From Xylocopa sonorina (Eukaryota > Arthropoda > Insecta > Hymenoptera > Apidae): a stretch of DNA of 64,000 nucleotides. Within the stretch, counting starts at the first letter, position 1. Each line of letters starts with the position of its first letter. The stretch is from NCBI RefSeq assembly GCF_050948175.1, contig NW_027490384.1:346554-410553 (forward strand), given 5' to 3'. This document shows positions 11,531 through 26,314 of this stretch, in pieces. A program made the position numbers and the translations under genes. The notes below the pieces were generated by a model. The model saw nothing but the letters and a program-made list of their open reading frames with translations. It was not told the DNA's origin and did no database searches.

Positions 11531-14500
11531 GTTTTAAGAAGCATTAGAAATCTATTGCTACGATACGTAGACATCTGCAAACGCTATTTCCTTGCTAGGA
11601 AGTGTCGCATTTACATTCATTTGAAGTGTAGACGAGGAATACATGACACGACGCTAATCATATTATATCTTACCATGAAACATAGAAATGAGATGCGATA
11701 TTGCGATTTAAGAAGCATCAGATATCTATTGCTACGATACGTAGACATCTGCAATCGCTATTTCTTTGCAAGGAAGTGTCGCATTTACATTCATTTGAAG
11801 TGTAGACGGGGAATACATAACACTTCGCAAATCATATTATATCTTACCACGAAACATAGAAATGAGATGCGATATCGCGTTTTAAGAATCATAAGAACTC
11901 TATTGCTACGATACGTAGACAACTGCAAACGCTATTTCCTTGCAAGGAAGTGTTACATTTACATTCATTTGTATCGTAGACGAGGAATGCATAACACTTC
12001 GCAATGAATATTATATCTTATCATGAAACATAGAAATGAGATGCGATATCGCGTTTTAAGAAGCATTAGAACTCTATTGCTACGACAGGTAGACATCTGC
12101 AAACGCTTTTTCCTTGCAAGGAAGTGTCGCATTTTCATTCATTTGAAGTGTAGACGAGGAATACATGACACTTCGCAAATCATATTATATCTTACCATGA
12201 AACATAGAAATGAGATGCGATATCGCGTTTTAAGAAGCATTAGATATCTACTGCTACGATACGTAGACATCTGCAGACGCTATTTCCTTGCAAGGAAGTG
12301 TCGCATTTACATTAATTTGAAGTGTAGACGAGGAATACATGACACTTCGCAAATAATATTATATCTTACCATGAAACATAGAAATGAGATGCGATATCGC
12401 GTTTTAAGAAGCATTAGAAATCTATTGCTACGATACGTAGACATCTGCAAACGCTATTTCCTTGCTAGGAAGTGTCGCACTTACATTCATTTGAAGTGTA
12501 GACGAGGAATACATGACACGTCGCTAATCATATTATATCTTACCATGAAACATAGAAATGAGATGCGATATTGCGTTTTAAGGAGCATTAGATATCTATT
12601 GCTACGATACTTAGACATCTGCAAACGCTATTTCTTTGCAAGGAAGTGTCGCATTTACATTCATTTGAAGTGTAGGCGAGGAATACATAACACTTCGCAA
12701 ACCATATTATATCTTACCATGAAACATAGAAATGAGATGCGATATCGCGTTTTAAGAATCATAAGAACTCTATTGCTACGATACGTAGACATCTGCAAAA
12801 GCTATTTCCTTGCAAGGAAGTGTCGCATTTACATTCATTGAATCGTAGACGAGGAATGCATAACACTTCGTAATGAATATTATATCTTATCATGAAACAT
12901 AGATATGAGATGCGATATCGCGTTTTAAGACGCATTAGAAATCTATTGCTACGATACGTAGACATCTGCAAACGCTATTTCTTTGCAAGGAAGAGTCGCA
13001 TTTACATTCATTTGAAGTGTAGACGAGGAATACATAACACTTCGCAAATCATATTATTTCTTACCATGAAACATAGAAATGAGATGCGATATAGCGTTTT
13101 ACGAGGCATTAGAACTCTATTGCTACGATAGGTAGACATCTGCAAACGCTATTTCCTTGCAAGGAAGTGTCGCATTTACATTCATTTGAATCCTAGACGA
13201 GGAATGCATAACACTTCGCAGTGAATATTATATCTTATCATGAAACATAGATATGAGATGCAATATCTCGTTTTAAGAAGAATTTGAACTCTATTGCTAC
13301 GACACCTGGACATCTGCAGACGCTATTTCCTAGCAAGGAAGTGTCGCATTTACATTCATTTGAAGTGTAGACGAGGAATACATGACACTTCGCAAATCAT
13401 ATTATATCTTACCATGAAACATAGAAATGAGATGCGATATCGCGTTTTAAGTATCATAAGAACTCCATTGCTACGATACGTAGACATCTGCAAACGCTAT
13501 TTCCTTGCAAGGAGGTGTCGCATTTACATTCATTTGAATCGTAGACGAGGAATGCATAACACTTCGCAATGAATATTATATCTTATCATGAAACATAGAT
13601 ATGAGATGCAATATCTCGTTTTAAGAAGCATTTCAACTCTATTGCTACGATACCTAGACATGTGCAGACGCTATTTCCTAGCAAGGTAGTGTCGCATTTA
13701 CATTCATTTGAAGTGTAGACGAGGAATACATGACACTTCGCAAATCATATTATATCTTACCATGAAACATAGAAGTGAGAAGCGATATCGCGTTTTAAGA
13801 AGCATTAGGAATCTATTGCTACTATACGTAGACATCTGCAAACGCTATTTTCTAGTGAGGAAGTGTCGCATTCACATTCCTTTGAAGTGTAGACGAGGAA
13901 TACATAACACCTCGCAAATCATATTATATCTTACCATGAAACATAGAAATGAGATGCAATGTCGCGTTTTAAGAATCATAAGAACCCTACTGCTACGATA
14001 CGTAGACATCTGCAAACGCTATTTACTTGCTAGGAAGTGTCGCATTTACATTCATTTGAAGTGTAGACGAGGAATACATGACACTTCGCAAATCATATTA
14101 TATCTTACCATGAAACATAGAAATGAGATGCGATATAGCGTTTTAAGAAGCATTAGAAATCTATTGCTACGATACGTAGACATCTGCAAACGCTATTTAC
14201 TTGCTAGGAAGTGTTGCATTTACATTCATTTGAAGTGTAGACGAGGAATACATGACACTTCGCAAATCATATTATATCTTACCATGAAACATAGAAATGA
14301 GATGCGATATCGCGTTTTAAGAAGCATTTGAACTCTATTGCTTCGATACGTAGACATGTGCAAACGCTATTTCTTTGCAAGGAAGTGTCGCATTTACATT
14401 CATTTGAAGTGTAGACGAGGAATACATAACACTTCGCAAATCATATTATATCTTCCCATGAAACATAGAAATGAGATGCGATATCGCGTTTTAAGAAGCA

Positions 14501-15548
14501 TTAGAAATCTATTGCTATGATACGTAGACATCTGCAGACGCTATTTCATTGCAAGGAAGTGTCGCATTTACATTCCTTTGAAGTGTAGACGAGGAATACA
14601 TGACACTTCGCAAATCATATTATATCTTACCATGAAACATAGAAATGAGATGCGATATCGCGCTTTAAGAAGCATTTGAACTCTATTGCTTCGATACGTA
14701 GACATCTGCAAACGCTACTTCTTTGCAAGGAAGTGTCGCATTTACATTCATTTGAAGTGTAGACTCGGAATACATGACACTTCGCAAATCATATTATATC
14801 TTACCATGAAACATAGAAATGAGATGCGATATCGCGTTTTAAGAAGCATTTGAACTCTATTGCTTCGATACGTAGACATCTGCAAACGCTATTTCTTTGC
14901 AAGGAAGTGTCGCATTTACGTTCATTTGAAGTGTAGACGAGGAATACATAACACTTCGCAAATCATATTATATCTTCCCATGAAACATAGAAATGAGATG
15001 CGATATCGCGTTTTAAGAAGCATTAGAAATCTATTGCTATGATACGTAGACATCTGCAGACGCTATTTCTTTGCAAGGAAATGTCGCATTTACATTCATT
15101 TGAAGTGTAGACGAGGAATACATAACACTTCGCAAATCATATTATATCTTACCATGAAACATAGAAATGAGATGCAATATCGCGTTTTAAGAATCATAAG
15201 AACCCTATTGCTACGATACGTAGACATCTGCAGATGCTATTTCCTTGCTAGGAAGTGTCGCATTTACATTCATTTGAAGTGTAGACGAGGAATACATGAC
15301 ACTTCGCAAATCATATTATATCTTACCATGAAACATAGAAATGGGATGCGATATCGCGCTTTAAGGAGCATTTGAACTCTATTGCTTCGATACGTAGACA
15401 TCTGCAAACGCCATTTCTTTGCAAGGAAGTGTCGCATTTACATTCATTTGAAGTGTAGACTCGGAATACGTGACACTTCGCAAATCATATTATATCTTAC
15501 CATGAAACATAGAAATGAGATGCGATATCGCGTTTTAAGAAGCATTTG
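9696..15548. repeat. 174-bp satellite array, block 3 (unit of about 3.13 kb)
   Basis: About 33 monomers, mostly type A, with B copies thinning out compared with block 2. About 9610-11530 is repeated at about 12741-14661 with an offset of 3,131 bp (18 monomers less one base). The missing base is a shared 1-bp deletion (CATTCATTGAATCG) in the monomers at 9696 and 12827. New variants first appear here: TTACATTAATTTGAAG (from about 12313) and GACACGTCGCTAATC. No gene is seen. Confidence 0.95.
12741..14661. repeat. Higher-order block of about 1.9 kb, copy 2
   Basis: Second copy of 9610-11530 at an offset of 3,131 bp, with the same 1-bp deletion at about 12836. Parts of the same series (the GAAGTGAGAAGCG to GAAGTGTTGCATT segment) recur near 18752, 22058, 33020 and 38414, so this block has been reused across the array. 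Confidence 0.85.
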
Positions 15549-17790
15549 AACTCTATTGCTTCGATACGTAGACATCTGCAAACGCTATTTCTTTGCAAGG
15601 AAGTGTCACATTTACATTCATTTGAAGTGTAGACGAGGAATACATAACACTTCGCAAATCATATTATATCTTACCACGAAACATAGAAATGAGATGCGAT
15701 ATCGCGTTTAAGAAGCATTAGATATCTACTGCTACGATACGTAGACATCTGCAGACGCTATTTCCTTGCAAGGTTGTGTCGCATTTACATTAATTTGAAG
15801 TGTAGACGAGGAATACATGACACTTCGCAAATCATATTATATCTTACCATGAAACATAGAAATGAGATGCGATATCGCGTTTTAAGAAGCATTAGAAATC
15901 TATTGCTACGATACGTAGACATTTGCAAACGCTATTTCCTTGCTAGGAAGTGTCGCATTTACATTCATTTGAAGTGTAGACGAGGAATACATGACACTTC
16001 GCAAATCATATTATAACTTACCATGAAACATAGAAATGAGAAGCGATATCGCGTTTTAATAGGCATTAGAAATCTATTGCTACGATACGTAGACATCTGC
16101 AAACGCTATTTCCTTGCTAGGAAGTGTCGCATTTTCATTCATTTGAAGTGTAGACGAGGAATACATGACACTTCGCAAATCATATTATATCTTACCACGA
16201 AACATAGAAATGAGATGCGATATCGCGTTTTAAGAAGCATTAGATATCTACTGCTGCGTTACGTAGACTTCTGCAGACGCTATTTCCTTGCAAGGAAGTG
16301 TCGCATTTACATTAATTTGAAGTGTAGACGAGGAATACATGACACTTCGCAAATCATATTATATCTTACCATGAAACATAGAAATGAGATGCGATATCGC
16401 GTTTTAAGAAGCATTAGAAATCTATTGCTACGATACGTAGACATCTGCAAACGCTATTTCCTTGCTAGGAAGTGTCGCATTTACATTCATTTGAAGTGTA
16501 GACGAGGAATACATGACACGTCGCTAATCATATTATATCTTACCATGAAACATAGAAATGAGATGCGATATCGCGTTTTAAGAATCATAAGAACCCTATT
16601 GCTACGATACGTAGACATCTGCAGATGCTATTTCCTTGCTAGGAAGTGTCGCATTTACATTCATTTGAAGTGTAGACGAGGAATACATGACACTTCGCAA
16701 ATCATATTATATCTTACCATGAAACATAGAAATGAGATGCGATATCGCGTTTTAAGAAGCATTTGAACTCTATTGCTTCGATACGTAGACATCTGCAAAC
16801 GCTATTTCTTTGCAAGGAAGTGTCACATTTACATTCATTTGAAGTGTAGACGAGGAATACATAACACTTCGCAAATCATATTATATCTTACCACGAAACA
16901 TAGAAATGAGATGCGATATCGCGTTTAAGAAGCATTAGATATCTACTGCTACGATACGTAGACATCTGCAGACGCTATTTCCTTGCAAGGTTGTGTCGCA
17001 TTTACATTAATTTGAAGTGTAGACGAGGAATACATGACACTTCGCAAATCATATTATATCTTACCATGAAACATAGAAATGAGATGCGATATCGCGTTTT
17101 AAGAAGCATTAGAAATCTATTGCTACGATACGTAGACATTTGCAAACGCTATTTCCTTGCTAGGAAGTGTCGCATTTACATTCATTTGAAGTGTAGACGA
17201 GGAATACATGACACTTCGCAAATCATATTATAACTTACCATGAAACATAGAAATGAGAAGCGATATCGCGTTTTAATAGGCATTAGAAATCTATTGCTAC
17301 GATACGTAGACATCTGCAAACGCTATTTCCTTGCTAGGAAGTGTCGCATTTTCATTCATTTGAAGTGTAGACGAGGAATACATGACACTTCGCAAATCAT
17401 ATTATATCTTACCACGAAACATAGTAATGAGATGCGATATCGCGTTTTAAGAAGCATTAGATATCTACTGCTGCGTTACGTAGACTTCTGCAGACGCTAT
17501 TTCCTTGCAAGGAAGTGTCGCATTTACATTAATTTGAAGTGTAGACGAGGAATACATGACACTTCGCAAATCATATTATATCTTACCATGAAACATAGAA
17601 ATGAGATGCGATATCGCGTTTTAAGAAGCATTAGAAATCTATTGCTACGATACGTAGACATCTGCAAACGCTATTTCCTTGCTAGGAAGTGTCGCATTTA
17701 CATTCATTTGAAGTGTAGACGAGGAATACATGACACGTCGCTAATCATATTATATCTTACCATGAAACATAGAAATGAGATGCGATATCG
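15549..17790. repeat. Tandem duplication with 1,217-bp unit
   Basis: 15549-16765 is repeated from 16766 to about 17790. The unit is seven monomers less one base; the missing base is the same GCGTTTAAGAAG deletion in both copies (about 15711 and 16924). Also shared are AAGGTTGTGTCGC, CATTATAACTTACC, GTTTTAATAGGC and CTGCTGCGTTACGTAGACTT. The second copy leaves the pattern in the monomer near 17790. Confidence 0.85.
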
Positions 17791-18370
17791 CGTTTTAAGA
17801 AGCATTAGAAATCTATTGCTACGATACGTAGACATCTGCAAACGCTATTTCCTTGCTAGGAAGTGTCGCATTTACATTCATTTGAAGTGTAGACGAGGAA
17901 TACATGACACGTCGCTAATCATATTATATCTTACCATGAAACATAGAAATGAGATGCGATATTGCGTTTTGAGAAGCATTAGAACTCTATCGCTACGATA
18001 CCTAGACATCTGCAGACGCTATTTCCTTTCAAGGGAGTGTCGCATTTACATTCATTTGAAGTGTAGACGAGGAGCACATAACACTACGCAAATCATATTA
18101 TATCTTACCATGAAACATAGAAATGAGATGCGATATCGCGTTTTAAGAATCATAAGAACTCTATTGCTACGATTCGTAGACATCTGCAAACGCACTTTCC
18201 TTGCAGGGAAGTGTCGCATTAACATTCATATGAAGTGTAGACGAGGAATACATAACACTTCGCAAATCATATTATATCTTACCATGAAACATAGAAATGG
18301 GATGCGATATCGCGTTTTAAGAATCATATGAACTCTATTGCTACGATACGTAGACATCTGCAGACGCTAT
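17260..18370. repeat. Block repeated at 3,132 bp, copy 1
   Basis: Repeated at about 20392-21502. Shared rare variants include GGAGCACATAACACTACGC, TGCAAACGCACTTTCC, GCAGGGAAGTGTCGC and CATTAACATTCATATGAAG. The last group becomes frequent after 45 kb, so this block is related to the material that founded that domain. Confidence 0.85.
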
Positions 18371-18379
18371 TTCCTTGCT

Positions 18380-20385
18380 AGGAAGTGTCGCACTTACATT
18401 CATTTGAAGTGTAGACGAGGAATACATAACACTTCGCAAATCATATTATATCTTACCATGAAACATAGAAATGAGATGCGATATAGCGTTTTACGAAGCA
18501 TTAGAACTCCATTGCTACGATACGTAGACATCTGCAAACGCTATTTCCTTGCAAGGAGGTGTCGCATTTACATTCATTTGAATCGTAGACGAGGAATGCA
18601 TAACACTTCGCAGTGAATATTATATCTTATCATGAAACATAGATATGAGATGCAATATCTCGTTTTAAGAAGCATTTCAACTCTATTGCTACGATACCTA
18701 GACATGTGCAGACGCTATTTCCTAGCAAGGTAGTGTCGCATTTACATTCATTTGAAGTGTAGACGGGGAATACATGACACTTCGCAAATCATATTATATC
18801 TTACCATGAAACATAGAAGTGAGGAGCGATATCGCGTTTTAAGAAGCATTAGGAATCTATTGCTACTATACGTAGACATCTGCAAACGTTATTTTCTAGT
18901 GAGGAAGTGTCGCATTCACATTCCTTTGAAGTGTAGACGAGGAATACATAACACCTCGCAAATCATATTATATCTTACCATGAAACATAGAAATGAGATG
19001 CAATGTCGCGTTTTAAGAATCATAAGAACCCTACTGCTACGATACGTAGACATCTGCAAACGCTATTTACTTGCTAGGAAGTGTCGCATTTACATTCATT
19101 TGAAGTGTAGACGAGGAATACATGACACTTCGCAAATCATATTATATCTTACCATGAAACATAGAAATGAGATGCGATATCGCGTTTTAAGAAGCATTAG
19201 AAATCTATTGCTACGATACGTAGACATCTGCAAACGCTATTTACTTGCTAGGAAGTGTTGCATTTACATTCATTTGAAGTGTAGACGAGGAATACATGAC
19301 ACTTCGCAAATCATATTATATCTTACCATGAAACATAGAAATGAGATGCGATATCGCGTTTTAAGAAGCATTTGAACTCTATTGCTTCGATACGTAGACA
19401 TCTGCAAACGCTATTTCTTTGCAAGGAAGTGTCGCATTTACATTCATTTGAAGTGTAGACGAGGAATACATAACACTTCGCAAATCATATTATATCTTCC
19501 CATGAAACATAGAAATGAGATGCGATATCGCGTTTTAAGAAGCATTAGAAATCTATTGCTATGATACGTAGACATCTGCAGACGCTATTTCATTGCAAGG
19601 AAGTGTCGCATTTACATTCATTTGAAGTGTAGACGAGGAATACATCACACTTCGCAAATCATATTATATCTTACCATGAAACATAGAAATGAGATGTAAT
19701 ATCGCGTTTTAAGAATCATAAGAACCCTATTGCTACGATACGTAGACATCTGCAGACGCTATTTCCTTGCTAGGAAGTGTCGCATTTACATTCATTTGAA
19801 GTGTAGACGAGGAATACATGACACTTCGCAAATCATATTATAACTTACCATGAAACATAGAAATGAGAAGCGATATCGCGTTTTAAAAGGCATTAGAAAT
19901 CTATTGCTACGATACGTAGACATCTGCAAACGCTATTTCCTTGCTAGGAAGTGTCGCATTTTCATTCATTTGAAGTGTAGACGAGGAATACATGACACTT
20001 CGCAAATCATATTATATCTTACCACGAAACATAGAAATGAGATGCGATATCGCGTTTTAAGAAGCATTAGATATCTACTGCTACGATACGTAGACATCTG
20101 CAGACGCTATTTCCTTGCAAGGAAGTGTCGCATTTACATTCATTTGAAGTGTAGACGGGGAATACATAACACTTCGCAAATCATATTATATCTTACCATG
20201 AAACATAGAAATGAGATGCGATATCGCGTTTTAAGAATCATAAGAACTCTATTGCTACGATACGTAGACAACTGCAAACGCTATTTCCTTGCAAGGAAGT
20301 GTCACATTTACATTCATTTGTATCGCAGACGAGGAATGCATAACACTTCGCAATGAATATTATATCTTATCATGAAACATAGAAA
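18380..20385. repeat. Block repeated at 3,306 bp, copy 1
   Basis: Repeated at about 21686-23691. Offset is 19 monomers, one more than the block just before it, so a single extra monomer lies near 21503-21685 in the second copy. Shared variants include GTAGACGGGGAATACATGAC, AAACGTTATTTTC, GAGATGTAATATCGCG and TGTATCGCAGACGAGG. Confidence 0.85.
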
Positions 20386-20391
20386 TGAGAT

Positions 20392-23300
20392 GCGATATCG
20401 CGTTTTAATAGGCATTAGAAATCTATTGCTACGATACGTAGACATCTGCAAACGCTATTTCCTTGCTAGGAAGTGTCGCATTTTCATTCATTTGAAGTGT
20501 AGACGAGGAATACATGACACTTCGCAAATCATATTATATCTTACCACGAAACATAGAAATGAGATGCGATATCGCGTTTTAGGAAGCATTAGATATCTAC
20601 TGCTGCGTTACGTAGACTTCTGCAGACGCTATTTCCTTGCAAGGAAGTGTCGCATTTACATTAATTTGAAGTGTAGACGAGGAATACATGACACTTCGCA
20701 AATCATATTATATCTTACCATGAAACATAGAAATGAGATGCGATATCGCGTTTTAAGAAGCATTAGAAATCTATTGCTACGATACGTAGACATCTGCAAA
20801 CGCTATTTCCTTGCTAGGAAGTGTCGCATTTACATTCATTTGAAGTGTAGACGAGGAATACATGACACGTCGCTAATCATATTATATCTTACCATGAAAC
20901 ATAGAAATGAGATGCGATATCGCGTTTTAAGAAGCATTAGAAATCTATTGCTACGATACGTAGACATCTGCAAACGCTATTTCCTTGCTAGGAAGTGTCG
21001 CATTTACATTCATTTGAAGTGTAGACGAGGAATACATGACACGTCGCTAATCATATTATATCTTACCATGAAACATAGAAATGAGATGCGATATTGCGTT
21101 TTGAGAAGCATTAGAACTCTATCGCTACGATACCTAGACATCTGCAGACGCTATTTCCTTTCAAGGGAGTGTCGCATTTACATTCATTTGAAGTGTAGAC
21201 GAGGAGCACATAACACTACGCAAATCATATTATATCTTACCATGAAACATAGAAATGAGATGCGATATCGCGTTTTAAGAATCATAAGAACTCTATTGCT
21301 ACGATTCGTAGACATCTGCAAACGCACTTTCCTTGCAGGGAAGTGTCGCATTAACATTCATATGAAGTGTAGACGAGGAATACATAACACTTCGCAAATC
21401 ATATTATATCTTACCATGAAACATAGAAATGGGATGCGATATCGCGTTTTAAGAATCATATGAACTCTATTGCTACGATACGTAGACATCTGCAGACGCT
21501 ATTTCCTTGCAAGGAAGTGTCGCATTTACATTAATTTGAAGTGTAGACGAGGAATACATGACACTTCGCAAATAATATTATATCTTACCATGAAACATAG
21601 AAATGAGATGCGATATCGCGTTTTAAGAAGCATTAGAAATCTATTGCTACGATACGTAGACATCTGCAAACGCTATTTCCTTGCTAGGAAGTGTCGCACT
21701 TACATTCATTTGAAGTGTAGACGAGGAATACATAACACTTCGCAAATCATATTATATCTTACCATGAAACATAGAAATGAGATGCGATATAGCGTTTTAC
21801 GAAGCATTAGAACTCCATTGCTACGATACGTAGACATCTGCAAACGCTATTTCCTTGCAAGGAGGTGTCGCATTTACATTCATTTGAATCGTAGACGAGG
21901 AATGCATAACACTTCGCAGTGAATATTATATCTTATCATGAAACATAGATATGAGATGCAATATCTCGTTTTAAGAAGCATTTCAACTCTATTGCTACGA
22001 TACCTAGACATGTGCAGACGCTATTTCCTAGCAAGGTAGTGTCGCATTTACATTCATTTGAAGTGTAGACGGGGAATACATGACACTTCGCAAATCATAT
22101 TATATCTTACCATGAAACATAGAAGTGAGAAGCGATATCGCGTTTTAAGAAGCATTAGGAATCTATTGCTACTATACGTAGACATCTGCAAACGTTATTT
22201 TCTAGTGAGGAAGTGTCGCATTCACATTCCTTTGAAGTGTAGACGAGGAATACATAACACCTCGCAAATCATATTATATCTTACCATGAAACATAGAAAT
22301 GAGATGCAATGTCGCGTTTTAAGAATCATAAGAACCCTACTGCTACGATACGTAGACATCTGCAAACGCTATTTACTTGCTAGGAAGTGTCGCATTTACA
22401 TTCATTTGAAGTGTAGACGAGGAATACATGACACTTCGCAAATCATATTATATCTTACCATGAAACATAGAAATGAGATGCGATATCGCGTTTTAAGAAG
22501 CATTAGAAATCTATTGCTACGATACGTAGACATCTGCAAACGCTATTTACTTGCTAGGAAGTGTTGCATTTACATTCATTTGAAGTGTAGACGAGGAATA
22601 CATGACACTTCGCAAATCATATTATATCTTACCATGAAACATAGAAATGAGATGCGATATCGCGTTTTAAGAAGCATTTGAACTCTATTGCTTCGATACG
22701 TAGACATCTGCAAACGCTATTTCTTTGCAAGGAAGTGTCGCATTTACATTCATTTGAAGTGTAGACGAGGAATACATAACACTTCGCAAATCATATTATA
22801 TCTTCCCATGAAACATAGAAATGAGATGCGATATCGCGTTTTAAGAAGCATTAGAAATCTATTGCTATGATACGTAGACATCTGCAGACGCTATTTCATT
22901 GCAAGGAAGTGTCGCATTTACATTCATTTGAAGTGTAGACGAGGAATACATCACACTTCGCAAATCATATTATATCTTACCATGAAACATAGAAATGAGA
23001 TGTAATATCGCGTTTTAAGAATCATAAGAACCCTATTGCTACGATACGTAGACATCTGCAGACGCTATTTCCTTGCTAGGAAGTGTCGCATTTACATTCA
23101 TTTGAAGTGTAGACGAGGAATACATGACACTTCGCAAATCATATTATAACTTACCATGAAACATAGAAATGAGAAGCGATATCGCGTTTTAAAAGGCATT
23201 AGAAATCTATTGCTACGATACGTAGACATCTGCAAACGCTATTTCCTTGCTAGGAAGTGTCGCATTTTCATTCATTTGAAGTGTAGACGAGGAATACATG

Positions 23301-23691
23301 ACACTTCGCAAATCATATTATATCTTACCACGAAACATAGAAATGAGATGCGATATCGCGTTTTAAGAAGCATTAGATATCTACTGCTACGATACGTAGA
23401 CATCTGCAGACGCTATTTCCTTGCAAGGAAGTGTCGCATTTACATTCATTTGAAGTGTAGACGGGGAATACATAACACTTCGCAAATCATATTATATCTT
23501 ACCATGAAACATAGAAATGAGATGCGATATCGCGTTTTAAGAATCATAAGAACTCTATTGCTACGATACGTAGACAACTGCAAACGCTATTTCCTTGCAA
23601 GGAAGTGTCACATTTACATTCATTTGTATCGCAGACGAGGAATGCATAACACTTCGCAATGAATATTATATCTTATCATGAAACATAGAAA
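20392..23691. repeat. Second copy of the 3.1-3.3 kb higher-order unit
   Basis: Corresponds to 17260-20385 plus one additional monomer near 21503-21685. The added monomer carries TTACATTAATTTGAAG and CGCAAATAATATTATATC, variants found elsewhere in this block, so it was probably copied from a neighbouring unit by unequal exchange. Confidence 0.8.
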
Positions 23692-26314
23692 TGAGATGCG
23701 ATATCGCGTTTTAAGAAGCATTAGAACTCTATTGCTACGACAGGTAGACATCTGCAAACGCTATTTCCTTGCAAGGAAGTGTCGCATTTTCATTCATTTG
23801 AAGTGTAGACGAGGAATACATGACACTTCGCAAATCATATTATATCTTACCATGAAACATAGAAATGAGATGCGATATCGCGTTTTAAGAAGCATTAGAT
23901 ATCTACTGCTACGATACGTAGACATCTGCAGACGCTATTTCCTTGCAAGGAAGTGTCGCATTTACATTAATTTGAAGTGTAGACGAGGAATACATGACAC
24001 TCCGCAAATAATATTATATCTTACCATGAAACATAGAAATGAGATGCGATATCGCGTTTTAAGAAGCATTAGAAATCTATTGCTACGATACGTAGACATC
24101 TGCAAACGCTATTTCCTTGCTAGGAAGTGTCGCACTTACATTCATTTGAAGTGTAGACGAGGAATACATGACACGTCGCTAATCATATTATATCTTACCA
24201 TGAAACATAGAAATGAGATGCGAAATTGCGTTTTAAGAAGCATTAGATATCTATTGCTACGATACTTAGACATCTGCAAACGCTATTTCTTTGCAAGGAA
24301 GTGTCGCATTTACATTCATTTGAAGTGTAGACGAGGAATACATAACACTTCGCAAATCATATTATATCTTACCATGAAACATAGAAATGAGATGCGATAT
24401 AGCGTTTTACGAAGCATTAGAACTCTATTGCTACGATAGGTAGACATCTGCAAACGCTATTTCCTTGCAAGGAAGTGTCGCATTTACATTCATTTGAATC
24501 CTAAACAAGGAATGCATAACACTTCGCAGTGAATATTATATCTTATCATGAAACATAGATATGAGATGCAATATCTCGTTTTAAGAAGCATTTGAACTCT
24601 ATTGCTACGATACCTGGACATCTGCAGACGCTATTTCCTAGCAAGGAAGTGTCGCATTTACATTCATTTGAAGTGTAGACGGGGAATACATAACACTTCG
24701 CAAATCATATTATATCTTACCATGAAACATAGAAATGAGATGCGATATCGCGTTTTAAGAATCATAAGAACTCTATTGCTACGATACGTAGACAACTGCA
24801 AACGCTATTTCCTTGCAAGGAAGTGTCACATTTACATTCATTTGTATCGTAGACGAGGAATGCATAACACTTCGCAATGAATATTATATCTTATCATGAA
24901 ACATAGAAATGAGATGCGATATCGCGTTTTAAGAGGCACTAGAACTCTATTGCTACGACAGGTAGACATCTGCAAACGCTATTTCCTTGCAAGGAAGTGT
25001 CGCATTTTCATTCATTTGAAGTGTAGACGAGGAATACATGACACTTCGCAAATCATATTATATCTTACCATGAAACATAGAAATGAGATGCGATATCGCG
25101 TTTTAAGAAGCATTAGATATCTACTGCTACGATACGTAGACATCTGCAGACGCTATTTCCTTGCAAGGAAGTGTCGCATTTACATTAATTTGAAGTGTAG
25201 ACGAGGAATACATGACACTCCGCAAATAATATTATATCTTGCCATGAAACATAGAAATGAGATGCGATATCGCGTTTTAATAGGCATTAGAAATCTATTG
25301 CTACGATACGTAGACATCTGCAAACGCTATTTCCTTGCTAGGAAGTGTCGCATTTTCATTCATTTGAAGTGTAGACGAGGAATACATGACACTTCGCAAA
25401 TCATATTATATCTTACCACGAAACATAGAAATGAGATGCGATATCGCGTTTTAAGAAGCATTAGATATCTACTGCTGCGTTACGTAGACTTCTGCAGACG
25501 CTATTTCCTTGCAAGGAAGTGTCGCATTTACATTAATTTGAAGTGTAGACGAGGAATACATGACACTTCGCAAATCATATTATATCTTACCATGAAACAT
25601 AGAAATGAGATGCGATATCGCGTTTTAAGAAGCATTAGAAATCTATTGCTACGATACGTAGACATCTGCAAACGCTATTTCCTTGCTAGGAAGTGTCGCA
25701 TTTACATTCATTTGAAGTGTAGACGAGGAATACATGACACGTCGCTAATCATATTATATCTTACCATGAAACATAGAAATGAGATGCGATATTGCGTTTT
25801 AAGAAGCATTAGATATCTATTGCTACGATACGTAGACATCTGCAATCGCTATTTCTTTGCAAGGAAGTGTCGCATTTACATTCATTTGAAGTGTAGACGG
25901 GGAATACATAACACTTCGCAAATCATATTATATCTTACCATGAAACATAGAAATGAGATGCGATATCGCGTTTTAAGAATCATAAGAACTTTATTGCTAC
26001 GATACGTAGACAACTGCAAACGCTATTTCCTTGCAAGGAAGTGTCACATTTACATTCATTTGTATCGTAGACGAGGAATGCATAACACTTCGCAATGAAT
26101 ATTATATCTTACCATGAAACATAGAAATGAGATGCGATATAGCGTTTTACGAAGCATTAGAACTCTATTGCTACGATAGGTAGACATCTGCAAACGCTAT
26201 TTCCTTGCAAGGAAGTGTCGCATTTACATTCATTTGAATCCTAGACAAGGAATGCATAACACTTCGCTGTGAATATTATATCTTATCATGAAACATAGAT
26301 ATGAGATGCAATAT

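Larger units (their letters stand above)
15549..26314. repeat. 174-bp satellite array, block 4 (nested large duplications)
   Basis: About 62 monomers, mostly type A. The longest open repeat frames are here (363 codons at 17240 and 20372; 400 codons at 24896) because few B monomers, which carry a stop, are present. Three duplication scales are visible: 1,217 bp (15549-16765 onto 16766-17790), 3,132 bp (17260-18370 onto 20392-21502) and 3,306 bp (18380-20385 onto 21686-23691). No gene or mobile element is seen. Confidence 0.95.

Noticed and set aside
12759..12971. Minus-strand open frames of 60-84 codons
   Set aside because: They are antisense shadows of the repeat, appearing only where particular variants or 1-bp deletions remove stops.
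24896..26098. Long forward open frames (up to 400 codons) as protein-coding genes
   Set aside because: They are the same 58-residue repeat in frame with the satellite, start at arbitrary TTG/ATG codons, end wherever a variant monomer brings a stop, and show no codon-position bias by eye. No domain is recognised.
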